Source: Spirochaetes bacterium ADurb.Bin218 (GTDB taxonomy: Bacteria; Spirochaetota; UBA4802; UBA5550). From it: a stretch of 60,460 nt of DNA. Under the pieces are notes generated by a model. That model ran no database searches. It worked only from the letters and a program-made list of their open reading frames with translations, and was not told the DNA's origin. Below, in pieces: positions 34,950-43,741 of this stretch (within the stretch, counting starts at the first letter, position 1; every line of letters starts with the position of its first letter). A program made the translations under genes and the position numbers. Location of the stretch: positions 1-60,460 of the forward strand of contig MWCI01000012.1 of assembly GCA_002069965.1 (NCBI GenBank), in the 5' to 3' direction.

Positions 34950-37559
34950 ATGAGATTATGCAAATTTTTTGTAATAATATTTTTTTTAATCATTCCTATT
35001 GCTGGATCTGCAACTCTTGAGAGCCCTTTTTTTATTTCAAGCTCAACTTCTATAATTGGTAAATCTAACACAGGGGTTGCCTCTCCCAGGGCTGATGCTT
35101 TTTTGCTTAATCCTGCTTCTGTGGCATTAACTGATTCTTTGTTTTTTTCTGCCAATTATGGCTCTCTTGATAACACTTTTATCCTGCCATCCCTTATGAG
35201 TGCTATTCCCTTTAGCTATGGCGTTTTGGCTATGAGTTTTTCTTATTTTTCAAAGGATTCTGATTTGAATAAAATTTCTGGCTACTATTTTTCTGCTGGA
35301 TTTGGAAAGGAGATTAACTCCAGACTTACTTCTGGTATTGCTCTGGATATCTCCTCTATGGATGCAGGGGATAATTTTTATTATGGTTCTTTAAGACCTG
35401 GTTTTCTTTACTTTTTTGGCAGCAGGTCCTTTGGCGGAGGTTTTGGGCTTTATGATTTTTCTGCTGGTATTTCTGCTAATCTTGGCTTTTCATCCTCTGA
35501 TGAGCTTTCTTATAATTCTTTAAAGGGTGGGATCGAATTTGTATTTTATAGAGATTCTCAGTGGGAGCTCTCTCTTGCGCAGGATGCCAGCTATTTTATG
35601 CATGAGGCTAATTTTTCTTATTCCACCGGCATTGAGGCTTTGATCTTAAACACTTATTATTTACGCTGTGGCATTGCATATCCCAATAGCTATTATCTCT
35701 TGAGTTATTCTCTTGGTGCGGGATATAAAATTGATAAGAGCTTTTTTTCTGGTGTCATAAACTATTCATTAGTTCATTCAGATTTAGGTTATGATCATTT
35801 CCTTGGCCTGAGCTTTAGACTGGAGGGTGAGGATCACAATCCTCCTGTAACATCCATAGAACCAGATATTTTTTATATATCTCCAAATTATGATGGGGTT
35901 AATGACTATCTTATTTTCAAGACAGAGGTTTCTGATGGAAGCTCTATAGCTGGATGGAAATTGCAGATTGTAGATGGAAATGATAATGTAGTGAGAGAAT
36001 ACAGTATCACAGAAAGGGACATGGAAAGTGAGCTTACCTTAAAGACCTTTATTACTCGTTTTATAAGTAAAAAGGAGTCTCTTGTTGTTCCAGAAAGGAT
36101 TTTATGGGATGGTTCAGATAGATCTGGCAAGAAGCTCCCAGATGGTGAGTATAAATTTTATTTTTTTGCCTGGGACTCAAAGGACAATATTTCTCCTGTT
36201 AAATCTGGATATGTTTATATTGACAATACGGCTCCATCTGTTTCTGTAAAAGTAGATTCTCTTATATTTTCTCCAAATGGTGATAGGAAAAAAGACACTC
36301 TCATTATTCATCAGGATATTATAACCTCCGAAGAGGATATATGGATAGGTGAGATAAAAGATATTTCAGGGAAAACTGTTTTTTCTCGTCAATGGCAGGG
36401 AAGAGATGTCCCAAAAAAATTTGAATGGGACGGAAGTGATCTTAATGGCAATCTCTTGCCCGATGGATTGTATTATTATACAATTACCTCCACAGATAAA
36501 GCTGGCAATGCAACCAGAGCAGAGATACAGGAGATAATACTTACAACTGCTATGGAGACTGTTGATGTCAGGGGTGAGTCGTTTTACTTTTCTTACAAAA
36601 GTGGTAAAAGTAGCATAAGGTTTTTCCCAGAAGTCTCATCGCGAAAAGGCATAGAAAAGTGGGAGCTTTTGATCTACAGTGATGAAGATAAGCCTTTGAG
36701 AGTTATTACTGGTCAAGAAATTCCTGGATTTATTGATTGGGATTGCACAGATCAAAAGGGCAAGACCTTAGATGATGGGGTTTACTTTTATAAGCTTATA
36801 GTTACTTATGTAAGTGGTAATGCCCCTTCTTCCTTTCCAAAAAAGATTATTGTTGATTCAACTCCCCCTGTTGTGAAGATTTCCCATGAGCCAGATCTCT
36901 TTTCACCAGATGGCGATGGTGAGAATGATTATCTCACCTTTAGAATAACTTCAAAAGAAGAATTTAACATTTCCTCATGGGAAATTGCAATTTATAGTGA
37001 AACAGGTGTTTTGTTTAAAAAGATGGCGGGTTCTGGAACTCCTCCTGAAACTCTTAACTGGGATGGCCTTGGAGATAATGGTGAGCTTGTGGAGTCTGCT
37101 TCTGATTACCAGGCAAGGATTACCTGCAAGGATATGGCTGGGAATGTTTCAGAGACAGCCTTTGATAAAATTTCAGTGGATGTTCTTGTTATGGTTACAG
37201 AGCGTGGATTGAAGATGAGGATTAGCAATATTGAATTTGCCTTTGACAGTGCTCTTTTGAAAAAGAGAGGCATTCAGATACTCGATAGGGTTTATCAAAT
37301 ACTGGAAAAATACAACTCCTATGAGATTATAATCGAAGGGCACACAGATGATGTGGGTGCAGAGGAATATAATCTAAGCCTATCAGAAAAGAGGGCAAAG
37401 GCTGTGAGAGATTATCTTGTTAAAAAAGGAACAAATCCCGAAAGGCTTAAGTTTATAGGGATGGGAGAGACTATGCCCTTTTATCCAAATACCAATGACG
37501 AAAACAGAAGAAGAAACAGGCGTGTGGAGTTTCTCCTTGTTAAGAAGAAGTATGAGTAA
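34950..37559 (+). CDS. Large envelope protein: barrel-like N-terminus, FlgD-type Ig repeats, OmpA domain
   Basis: An 869-residue protein with a signal peptide (about 1-21), a region resembling PorV/UPF0164-type outer-membrane barrels (about 25-295), about four FlgD-like Ig repeats (each with the pattern FSPNGDRKKD or FSPDGDGENDY followed by WDG and DGxYxY), and a C-terminal OmpA peptidoglycan-binding domain (about 750-865; IIIEGHTDDVGAEEYNLSLS, then ENRRRNRRVEF). The Asp-rich SPDGDGxND turns may bind calcium. It probably links outer membrane and peptidoglycan. The next gene overlaps its stop by 8 bases. Confidence 0.82.
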   Translation: MRLCKFFVIIFFLIIPIAGSATLESPFFISSSTSIIGKSNTGVASPRADAFLLNPASVALTDSLFFSANYGSLDNTFILPSLMSAIPFSYGVLAMSFSYFSKDSDLNKISGYYFSAGFGKEINSRLTSGIALDISSMDAGDNFYYGSLRPGFLYFFGSRSFGGGFGLYDFSAGISANLGFSSSDELSYNSLKGGIEFVFYRDSQWELSLAQDASYFMHEANFSYSTGIEALILNTYYLRCGIAYPNSYYLLSYSLGAGYKIDKSFFSGVINYSLVHSDLGYDHFLGLSFRLEGEDHNPPVTSIEPDIFYISPNYDGVNDYLIFKTEVSDGSSIAGWKLQIVDGNDNVVREYSITERDMESELTLKTFITRFISKKESLVVPERILWDGSDRSGKKLPDGEYKFYFFAWDSKDNISPVKSGYVYIDNTAPSVSVKVDSLIFSPNGDRKKDTLIIHQDIITSEEDIWIGEIKDISGKTVFSRQWQGRDVPKKFEWDGSDLNGNLLPDGLYYYTITSTDKAGNATRAEIQEIILTTAMETVDVRGESFYFSYKSGKSSIRFFPEVSSRKGIEKWELLIYSDEDKPLRVITGQEIPGFIDWDCTDQKGKTLDDGVYFYKLIVTYVSGNAPSSFPKKIIVDSTPPVVKISHEPDLFSPDGDGENDYLTFRITSKEEFNISSWEIAIYSETGVLFKKMAGSGTPPETLNWDGLGDNGELVESASDYQARITCKDMAGNVSETAFDKISVDVLVMVTERGLKMRISNIEFAFDSALLKKRGIQILDRVYQILEKYNSYEIIIEGHTDDVGAEEYNLSLSEKRAKAVRDYLVKKGTNPERLKFIGMGETMPFYPNTNDENRRRNRRVEFLLVKKKYE

Positions 37560-38352
37560 AATTATGAAAGCGATTTTTTTCTCTGATGTTGATGGGACTC
37601 TTCTTGATGATAATTATAGTTATGAGAAAGCTCTTTCTGGAATAAATCTTTTAAAAGAGAGAGGCATTCCTCTTTGTCTTATATCAAGCAAGACCTTTGA
37701 TGAGATGACAGAGCTTTGTGGTGAGCTTGATTTATATTTCCCCTTTGGATTTGAAAATGGTGCTGGCATTGCCTATCCTCAAAGGGATGGTTTTTCTTTT
37801 GAACTTTTTTCTGATATTACAGATCTCATGGATGAGGTAATCCCTCTAATAGAAAGGTTTTCTGGTGAGAAGATCTTTCCCTTAAAGACTTTATCTGTGG
37901 CAGAGATTGCAAGGCTTACGGGACTTTCCTCCAAGAGGGCATCTCTTGCAAAGGAAAGAAAAACCTCTGTTCCCTTTGTAACTTCTTGTGGAGGCAAACT
38001 GCCTCATGATGTTTTTGATGAGATAAATCTCTTGCTTGCAAGCTATGATCTTGTAATTACCAGTGGCGCTCGTTTTAATCATATTCTTAAAAAAGGAATA
38101 GACAAGGGATTTGCAGTAAAAAAAATAGAGGAGTTTTACTGTAATTGTGTGGAATTTCCACTAACTGCTGCAGCTGGTGACAGTCACAATGATGTGCCCA
38201 TGTTGCTTGCTGTTAAAAAGGCCTATGTCGTTCGCAGGAGTGATGGAACTTATATGGATACATATAAAAATTTTATTTTCACAGAGCAAATTGGGCCATG
38301 GGGTTTTTCTGAGGCTGTGAGAGATTTTATGTCTTTAATAAACTTTTATTGA
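37552..38352 (+). CDS. HAD-family phosphatase, mannosyl-3-phosphoglycerate phosphatase type
   Basis: A 266-residue HAD hydrolase of the Cof/MPGP branch. Motif I FSDVDGTLLDD, motif II LISSKTFDE, the family's FENGAGIAYP, and motif IV GDSHNDVPML are present. MPGP removes phosphate from mannosyl-3-phosphoglycerate to make the compatible solute mannosylglycerate, but the synthase gene is not in the window, so the substrate is tentative. The start ATG overlaps the end of the OmpA-domain gene (ATGAGTAA), which indicates coupling. Confidence 0.82.
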   Translation: MSKIMKAIFFSDVDGTLLDDNYSYEKALSGINLLKERGIPLCLISSKTFDEMTELCGELDLYFPFGFENGAGIAYPQRDGFSFELFSDITDLMDEVIPLIERFSGEKIFPLKTLSVAEIARLTGLSSKRASLAKERKTSVPFVTSCGGKLPHDVFDEINLLLASYDLVITSGARFNHILKKGIDKGFAVKKIEEFYCNCVEFPLTAAAGDSHNDVPMLLAVKKAYVVRRSDGTYMDTYKNFIFTEQIGPWGFSEAVRDFMSLINFY

Positions 38353-38372
38353 AAACTTTTTAGGTGGTTTAT

Positions 38373-38816
38373 ATGAATTGGCTAAGTGATATTTTATTTT
38401 CAATTGGATCTTTTATAGGTTCTCTTCTTAAAATGATATTGCAGTGGTTTCAGGATCTTGATTTTTACGATAAGCTTATTGTAATAAATACCCTTACAGC
38501 ATTTTTAGCTGTTATTCTGCCAGTTGGTAAATATTATATTTTTGAAGCCTGGTTTTCAATTAACAATCCACTGGCTGTATATATGATTTTAATTGTGGCG
38601 TTGATGTGGGTTCTGATTTTTAAAAAATTCACTTTCCTATACCTTGCTGTTGTTGTTATATCTCTGTGCTATATGTTTTATATGATATATTTAATTTTTT
38701 CCCATGGATTTTCTCATGCCCCATATAATCTGAGTTATGGAATTTTTTTTAATATAGCCGCACCTATTGTTTTTTGTGCAATTTCTATCATGTCTATGCT
38801 GAGGGGATATAATTAA
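38373..38816 (+). CDS. Small polytopic membrane protein, unknown function
   Basis: A 147-residue protein with about four hydrophobic helices separated by short loops, and no charged active-site motif that I recognise. The ATG at 38373 is preferred over the GTG at 38364 because AGGTGG lies in between at the right distance. It follows the HAD phosphatase gene by 20 bases and could share its transcript. It precedes the promoter of the bactofilin gene. Confidence 0.6.
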   Translation: MNWLSDILFSIGSFIGSLLKMILQWFQDLDFYDKLIVINTLTAFLAVILPVGKYYIFEAWFSINNPLAVYMILIVALMWVLIFKKFTFLYLAVVVISLCYMFYMIYLIFSHGFSHAPYNLSYGIFFNIAAPIVFCAISIMSMLRGYN

Positions 38817-38837
38817 AAAAAGAGCAGTGAATTGATG

Positions 38838-38867
38838 TTGACATTATTTAGCTCTTGTTTTTATATT
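38838..38867 (+). promoter_or_regulatory. Promoter of the bactofilin gene
   Basis: TTGACA (38838-38843) is followed after 18 bases by TATATT (38862-38867), 45 bases before the bactofilin ATG. An imperfect AAGAGC / GCTCTT pair surrounds the -35. Confidence 0.6.
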
Positions 38868-38911
38868 TTATTGTGCTTAACTTACAAAGATTGACATAAG
38901 GAGAATTGGAG

Positions 38912-39361
38912 ATGGCAATTGTTAAAGGAGCAGGAGACCTTTCAAATAACGTAATAGGAGAGAAATCATATTTTTGTGGTTCCTTTATAATCAATGGCTC
39001 TTTGCGTATAGATGGATGTTTTGAAGGGAAGAATCTCAAGGCAGATCAGCTTTATATAGGTGTTGATGGCAAGGTAAAGACTAATATTGAAGCAGTCTCT
39101 GTAATAGTTGAAGGCCTCATTATGGGTAATATAAATGCTACAAGCAGAGTTCTTCTTATGCCAACGGCAAAAGTTTATGGAGATATAAGAACTCCTGAGC
39201 TTATAATTCAAAATGGTGTTCTTCTTGAGGGAAGATGCACAATAGCCAATGATCTTCGCACCTCTGCTGGCGATGTTATAAAGGCAGAATATGAAAAGAA
39301 TAAGATTAATCCAGATGAGATATTTAAAAGCTCAGAAAAAAAGATTAAAAGAGAAATCTAA
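38912..39361 (+). CDS. Bactofilin family cytoskeletal protein
   Basis: A 149-residue protein with the bactofilin (DUF583) beta-helix. The typical start GEKSYFCGSFIINGSLRIDG and repeating G-rich strands (GVDGKVKTNIEAVSVIVEGL, MGNINATSRVLLMPTAKVYG) are clear. Bactofilins polymerise without nucleotide and shape the cell or position envelope enzymes; in helical bacteria they affect cell shape. ATG at 38912 has AAGGAG at the right distance. It has its own promoter and converges with a lipoprotein gene, overlapping it by 4 bases. Confidence 0.88.
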   Translation: MAIVKGAGDLSNNVIGEKSYFCGSFIINGSLRIDGCFEGKNLKADQLYIGVDGKVKTNIEAVSVIVEGLIMGNINATSRVLLMPTAKVYGDIRTPELIIQNGVLLEGRCTIANDLRTSAGDVIKAEYEKNKINPDEIFKSSEKKIKREI

Positions 39362-39762
39362 AAATTCCATTGCAGATTTTTAATTCTTCTGGTGATTTCA
39401 ATAGACATGTTTTCTATTGAGTCACCACTGAGCTCTATGAATTTAGAATCAATTAATTTATCATTTTTTGTGATTTTTAGCAAAAGAGAAATTTTCATTT
39501 TATCGCTATAACTTGTTACTGTATCTGCTTCATCTATTGATAGAGTTTCTTTCCCTGAAGAAAATTTGTATATTGCTATCTCAAGTGTGTATGGAGAGGA
39601 CTCTGTTGTTGGAATTTTATCAATAAGCAAATTGAAATCTTTATTGCCTTGATTTATATGAGGAGCAACAGAGAGCAAGATTTTATTAAAGCCTGGATAG
39701 TCACTTCTGCAGGAGGAGACTCCAGATATTATGACAAGTGCTATTATAATAACTCGCTTCAT
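39358..39762 (-). CDS. Lipoprotein of unknown function
   Basis: A 134-residue protein with a lipoprotein signal (about 1-18; GVSSC with Cys18). The mature part is alpha/beta with a strand-rich middle (YTLEIAIYKFSSG and KISLLLKITKND) and a helical end (SIENMSIEITRRIKNLQ). This looks somewhat like LpoB- or LptE-type small envelope lipoproteins, but I cannot assign it. It is transcribed toward the bactofilin gene. Confidence 0.6.
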   Translation of the reverse strand: MKRVIIIALVIISGVSSCRSDYPGFNKILLSVAPHINQGNKDFNLLIDKIPTTESSPYTLEIAIYKFSSGKETLSIDEADTVTSYSDKMKISLLLKITKNDKLIDSKFIELSGDSIENMSIEITRRIKNLQWNF

Positions 39763-39896
39763 GTTTTCTTTTTTTATCTCCGATGGTTAGTTGCTCTTTT
39801 AAATAAATCTTCCTTGACTTTTATAACTAAAATCATACTTTAAATATTAGTAAAATTTTTTATAAATAATTTAATCCAATTAACTTAAGGGGAAAT

Positions 39897-40454
39897 ATGA
39901 AGTCAATTCGTTTAATAATTCATGCTATTTCTTTTTTATCTATAATTGCTTTTTTAAGCTGCCAGAGTGTCACTCCATCAAAAGGATTGGATGATTTTGC
40001 CGCAAAAGTACAAAAGGAAAATGAGGAATTTTTGCATCCAGATAAAAAAAGTGGTGAGCTTTTTAGGGTCTTAATTACAGCTGATGAGTATAAGGTTGTT
40101 CAATGCAAAAACGAGGAAACTATAGTCCGTGTTCCAGATGAAGGTGGGGATAAATATATTATAGGTGAGATAGATAAACTCTCCATAATTGATGAGGTTA
40201 GATATGGAGTTGTCTCTGTGTGGCTTTACCCTGATTCTGGAAGGATAATGAAAATAAGATCTCAAAGACCAACTTATTTTAAAGAGATTGATGCTCTTCT
40301 TAATGATGATATAATGCGCTGGAATTTTATATTTCCAAAAAAAGTAGTAGAGCCCACAACCTTTGATATAAAATATAGAATAGTGCTCACCAAGAAAAAG
40401 AGCGATGAAGAGATAATTAAGACAATGCAAGAAAGGCTAAAGGAAGGAAATTGA
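39897..40454 (+). CDS. Lipoprotein with a TonB C-terminal-like domain
   Basis: A 185-residue lipoprotein: signal peptide with FLSC lipobox (Cys22), a polar linker, then an alpha/beta domain. The second half (GVVSVWLYPDSGRIMKIRSQ, LLNDDIMRWNFIFP and FDIKYRIVLTKK) follows the strand-helix-strand plan and RW-F-P signature of TonB C-terminal domains, although it lacks a TonB anchor helix. This is an inference from pattern only. A strong AAGGGG ribosome site precedes the ATG. An IS66 remnant was inserted 20 bases after its stop. Confidence 0.6.
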   Translation: MKSIRLIIHAISFLSIIAFLSCQSVTPSKGLDDFAAKVQKENEEFLHPDKKSGELFRVLITADEYKVVQCKNEETIVRVPDEGGDKYIIGEIDKLSIIDEVRYGVVSVWLYPDSGRIMKIRSQRPTYFKEIDALLNDDIMRWNFIFPKKVVEPTTFDIKYRIVLTKKKSDEEIIKTMQERLKEGN

Positions 40455-40473
40455 ATGAAATTAAATCCATTTT

Positions 40474-40485
40474 GTAACTACTCAG
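40474..40485 (+). repeat. Left terminal inverted repeat of the IS66 remnant
   Basis: GTAACTACTCAG, the exact reverse complement of 41547-41558. It is preceded by TCCATTTT. Confidence 0.85.
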
Positions 40486-40553
40486 GTAAAAAAAATTCAA
40501 GGGGAATGAAATTTTGCTATTAATTTTAGAGGCATAGTATAGATTATGTCTCT

Positions 40554-40852
40554 ATGAAACGGGAAGAAATCGAAAAGATATATGATCTCAGGGCAAAGAT
40601 GCTGTAGTTGCTTTAATTCTTCAATTATTTGACAGAATAGAAAAACTTGAAGCCCAGCTCAAGAAAAATAGCCATAACAGCAACAAGCCGCCATCAAGCG
40701 ATGGGCTCAAGAAAAAGAAAAGGACAAAAAGCCTTCGGAGAAAAACAGGCAAGAAAAGCGGCGGGCAAAAAGGGCATGAGGGGAAAACTCTTGAAATGAC
40801 AGACACTCCGGATAAGACGATAAAGCTGACGGTTGCTTCACTGGATTCATAG
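40554..40852 (+). pseudogene. IS66 transposase N-terminal fragment (frameshifted)
   Basis: From the ATG at 40554 the frame reads MKREEIEKIYD and then breaks at about 40587, where two extra bases shift it. The proper continuation (QGKDAVVALILQLFDRIEKL, then SHNSNKPPSSDG and GGQKGHEG) runs in another frame to a TAG at 40850-40852. This is the leucine-zipper and zinc-finger-like N-terminal part of IS66 transposases. The catalytic core that should follow is missing, and the deletion joint is near 40830. Confidence 0.85.
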
Positions 40853-41546
40853 CGCTAGCACACCCCTTTTGACGTCATATATAGTGCATAAAAAAAGAGG
40901 GGCTGCGGCATGTGACGCAATGGGCATATTACCGGCATTTAAGGGCCGGGCGGTACATGATCACTGGTCACCATATTTCAAGTATGAGTGTGATCATGTC
41001 CTGTGTAATGCTCATCATTTGAGGGAATTGACCTTTGTTTATGAGCACTACGGGCAATCATGGGCTCAAAAGATGATAGGATTTCTCTGTGAAGTAAAAA
41101 ACGATAGCGAGGAGCGCAGAAAAAAGGGTAAAGCAGTCGATTTGGAACAGCTTAAAAGGTATGAGAGAAAATATAACCGAATAGTGAGCGAGGGATTCAA
41201 GGCAAATCCGCCTCCACTGTCAGAGAAAATCAAAAAGCGCGGAAGAGAAAAGAAGGGCAAGGTGTTAAGCCTTTTAGAACGACTGCGTGATCACAGAAAA
41301 GAAACGCTATCGTTTATGTATGACTTTACTATACCGTTTGATAATAATCTTGCGGAAAGAGATATTCGCATGATGAAGTTTCAGCAGAAGGTATCAGGAT
41401 TATTCAGGACCTTTAGTGGTGCAGAGCAATTCTGTATAATCAGGAGTTTCATTTCAACTGTCAAGAAGCAGGACTTCAGTGTTATTGATGCTCTGGAAAA
41501 GGTTCTTAAAGGGAAACAGGTGTTTCTCGAATTTAATTGCAGATAG
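40833..41546 (+). pseudogene. IS66 transposase C-terminal fragment
   Basis: A 237-residue open frame with only a TTG at its start. It begins inside the transposase (HWIHSAST) and runs through GILPAFKGRAVHDHW, DHVLCNAHHLRELTF and PFDNNLAERDIRMMK to the normal end. The last motif carries the catalytic Glu of the DDE triad and the HDHW motif carries the second Asp; the region with the first Asp is deleted. It could still be translated, but a working transposase is not possible. Confidence 0.87.
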
Positions 41547-41558
41547 CTGAGTAGTTAC
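41547..41558 (+). repeat. Right terminal inverted repeat of the IS66 remnant
   Basis: CTGAGTAGTTAC, the exact reverse complement of 40474-40485. It is followed by TTCATTTT, one base different from the left flank. Confidence 0.85.
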
Positions 41559-41583
41559 TTCATTTTTTTATGGAGGTACCTAA

Positions 41584-43437
41584 ATGTTTGAAGGCATTGC
41601 TGTCCAGACTATTATTTTTAGTATAATATTTGGTGCTATTGGTATTGCTTTTTCTGATAAATTTAAAATACCAGGAATTTTATTGTTCTTTTTTATGGGG
41701 ATACTTTTTAGCCCAAATTTTTTAGATATAATAAATCCCTCTGCCCTTGGGCAAGGGTTGAATATAATGATTGCAATCTTTGTTATCATTATACTTTTTG
41801 AAGGTGGCATGTCTCTTAATATGAGGCATGTTCGCTCCCTATGGATGCCGTTATTTAAAGATATATCATTAAGCATAATTGTAATGATCTGTGTGGGATT
41901 TTTTGCTGCTAGATTTATTGTAGGGCTTCCATGGGAGGTTTCGATTGTTTTCAGCTCAATTATTATTGTGACTGGTCCAACTGTAATAAAGCCTATTATA
42001 CGTTATATCCCTCTTGATAGTAAGGTGAAAAATTTTTTAAACGGCGAGTCTGTTCTTATAGATGCTGTTGGAGCAATTCTCACAATTATAGTTTTGCAGT
42101 TTGTCCTTACCAGCAATGAATTAAGTCATTCTATTTTAGGATTCATAAGATCTCTTTTTATAGGAGTAGTCTCTGGCGTTTTATTTGGTCTTTTTATACG
42201 CCTTTTTATTAATAAAACAAAAATTTTAACTCCAGCCAACAATGGCTTCTTGGTTCTTGCTGTTGTATTTATTTCTTATATTGCATCTGAAATTTTGCAG
42301 CCAGAATCTGGTCTTTTAACAGTTGTAATTGTTGGGCTGATACTCAGTACAATTGATTTTAAGTATAGAGATAATATTTTTAATTTTATAGAACAGATTA
42401 CAAGAATTTTTATATCAATCTTATTTGTGTTGCTTGCAGCCAATTTTAACCTCAAAAATGTTACTACATATTTGGTAGACGGTTCTATTATAATAGGTTT
42501 AATTATTCTTTCAAGATTTATTATAATATTTTTAAGTACTGCCAAAAGTACTTTTACATTTAGAGAAAAAATCTTCATATCTTGGCTTGGTCCTAGAGGA
42601 ATAGTGGCTCTCTCTATTGCATCAATAGCAGGAATTAAGCTATCTGCCGCAGGGGTTGAAAATGCTCATGCGATAGAAACATTGGTATTTATGCTTATCT
42701 CTGTAACTGTTTTATTACAGGGTATGTCTGCAACCTGGGTTGCAGAAAAATTAAAAATAGTAAAAAAAGGTGATGGAAATATCATTATACTTGGAGTGAA
42801 TAATATTTCTCTTGCTATAGCAGAGAAATGGAGAGATGATAAAACAGATGTGATTTTTATAGACTCTAACAAAAAAAATTGTAAGCTTGCTGAACAAAAG
42901 GGATTCCCTTGCAGTGAGGGTAATGGGCTTGAACCTGTCACATATAGTTCAATTCTTATGGATAACTATACATCTGCTCTTGCTACTTCTGAAAATAATG
43001 AAATAAATGTTTTATTCTGTTCTTTTCTAAAGGAGAATTTTGGCATAGAGAATTTATATACAATCCTTAATGAAAAGGCAAGTGTAGAATTAGCAGAGAT
43101 GATGGATTATAAAGATATAAAATTAGCATTTGTGGCAAGAAATAGAAAAGAGGAGAATTTGTCAGTAGAAGGGTTTCTTTCAAAACTTAAAGGCTTATTT
43201 TCCTATAAAGAAGAAAGTATAGCTGCAATAGTTCCTGTTACCAATAGAAATTTTTTAAGCTATAAGCCAGGTACTTATCCTTTTCCTGATGATGTAATAA
43301 TATTGGCTGTATTGAGAAATAATACAGAGCGTTATATATATCACACAAGCTTTCAATTGCAGTTGGATGATAAGCTTTATGTAATGGGTTTGCCAGAAAG
43401 CGTTAAAAATCTCAAAACATTGCTTTCTATAGATTAA
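41584..43437 (+). CDS. Cation/proton antiporter (CPA1, NhaP2-like) with RCK/TrkA domains
   Basis: A 617-residue protein. About 12 membrane helices (1-395) carry the CPA exchanger core (FEGGMSLNMRHVR, TGPTVIKPI, LNGESVLIDAVGAIL, WLGPRGIVALSIASIAGI). A nucleotide-binding RCK domain follows (about 398-510; NIIILGVNNISLAIAEKWRD) and a TrkA_C-type domain (about 535-617). It probably exchanges K+ or Na+ for H+ under control of a bound nucleotide. The ribosome site TGGAGG is strong. It begins 25 bases after the IS66 remnant, so that insertion landed in its promoter region. Confidence 0.88.
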   Translation: MFEGIAVQTIIFSIIFGAIGIAFSDKFKIPGILLFFFMGILFSPNFLDIINPSALGQGLNIMIAIFVIIILFEGGMSLNMRHVRSLWMPLFKDISLSIIVMICVGFFAARFIVGLPWEVSIVFSSIIIVTGPTVIKPIIRYIPLDSKVKNFLNGESVLIDAVGAILTIIVLQFVLTSNELSHSILGFIRSLFIGVVSGVLFGLFIRLFINKTKILTPANNGFLVLAVVFISYIASEILQPESGLLTVVIVGLILSTIDFKYRDNIFNFIEQITRIFISILFVLLAANFNLKNVTTYLVDGSIIIGLIILSRFIIIFLSTAKSTFTFREKIFISWLGPRGIVALSIASIAGIKLSAAGVENAHAIETLVFMLISVTVLLQGMSATWVAEKLKIVKKGDGNIIILGVNNISLAIAEKWRDDKTDVIFIDSNKKNCKLAEQKGFPCSEGNGLEPVTYSSILMDNYTSALATSENNEINVLFCSFLKENFGIENLYTILNEKASVELAEMMDYKDIKLAFVARNRKEENLSVEGFLSKLKGLFSYKEESIAAIVPVTNRNFLSYKPGTYPFPDDVIILAVLRNNTERYIYHTSFQLQLDDKLYVMGLPESVKNLKTLLSID

Positions 43438-43442
43438 ATACA

Positions 43443-43610
43443 CCCGGATGTGCCGTTAAGTCAAGGGTTTTGAACCTGGTAAACCAGGTGGGTTCCCTCA
43501 CGCTATATCAAGCCTTCTCAGAAACTGAGCATGACTATTTAGAGCAGATATTGAGATCCCTTTTTTTTCTTAGGCTCAAAACTCTGCGAGACAATCACGA
43601 GCACCCCAGG
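43443..43610 (-). ncRNA. ssrS: 6S RNA (SsrS)
   Basis: The minus-strand RNA of about 168 bases folds as a 6S RNA. The ends pair as CCTGGG-GTGC (5') with GCAC-A-TCCGGG (3'). The 5' arm has GGTGCTCGTGA and TTTTGAGCCTAAG; the 3' arm has CATGCTCAGTTTCTGAGAAG, the TTGA segment and AACCCTTGACTTAACGGCAC. These line up in order with E. coli 6S blocks (GAGCATGCTC, GAGAAGCC, CAAGGGTT, GCGGCATCT). 6S RNA mimics an open promoter and holds RNA polymerase in stationary phase. It lies antisense-oriented between the antiporter and PadR genes, with no ORF over it. Confidence 0.78.
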
Positions 43611-43687
43611 CTAGTACAATAAAAATAAAAATGGCTTTTTGCGGCAAGAAAAATTTTTTAACTTTTTTTTACTAAAATCGATAATGA

Positions 43688-43725
43688 TTGACAAAATCGA
43701 AATTAGTAATTAAGTTGCCTTAATT
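43688..43725 (+). promoter_or_regulatory. Promoter and palindrome upstream of padR
   Basis: TTGACA (43688-43693) is followed after 17 bases by a weak -10 (TAAGTT, 43711-43716). A perfect inverted repeat AATTAAG-TTGC-CTTAATT (43708-43725) covers this -10. It may be the operator for the PadR-type repressor encoded just downstream, giving autoregulation. It does not match the ATGT-N8-ACAT form known for some PadR proteins. Confidence 0.45.
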
Positions 43726-43741
43726 TTTTTGGGGAAATATT

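Larger units (their letters stand above)
40474..41558 (+). mobile_element. IS66-family (ISBst12-type) element, internally deleted remnant
   Basis: The element is bounded by perfect 12-bp inverted repeats GTAACTACTCAG (40474-40485) and CTGAGTAGTTAC (41547-41558). Next to them are near-identical 8-base flanks, TCCATTTT on the left and TTCATTTT on the right, as expected for the 8-bp target duplication of IS66 elements with one later mutation. It carries only pieces of a transposase, without tnpA/tnpB partner genes. At 1085 bp it is clearly shorter than intact relatives. It cannot transpose by itself. Confidence 0.88.

Noticed and set aside
40621-40806. 61-codon minus-strand ORF inside the IS66 remnant
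   Set aside because: Antisense of the transposase N-terminal fragment; no start signals.
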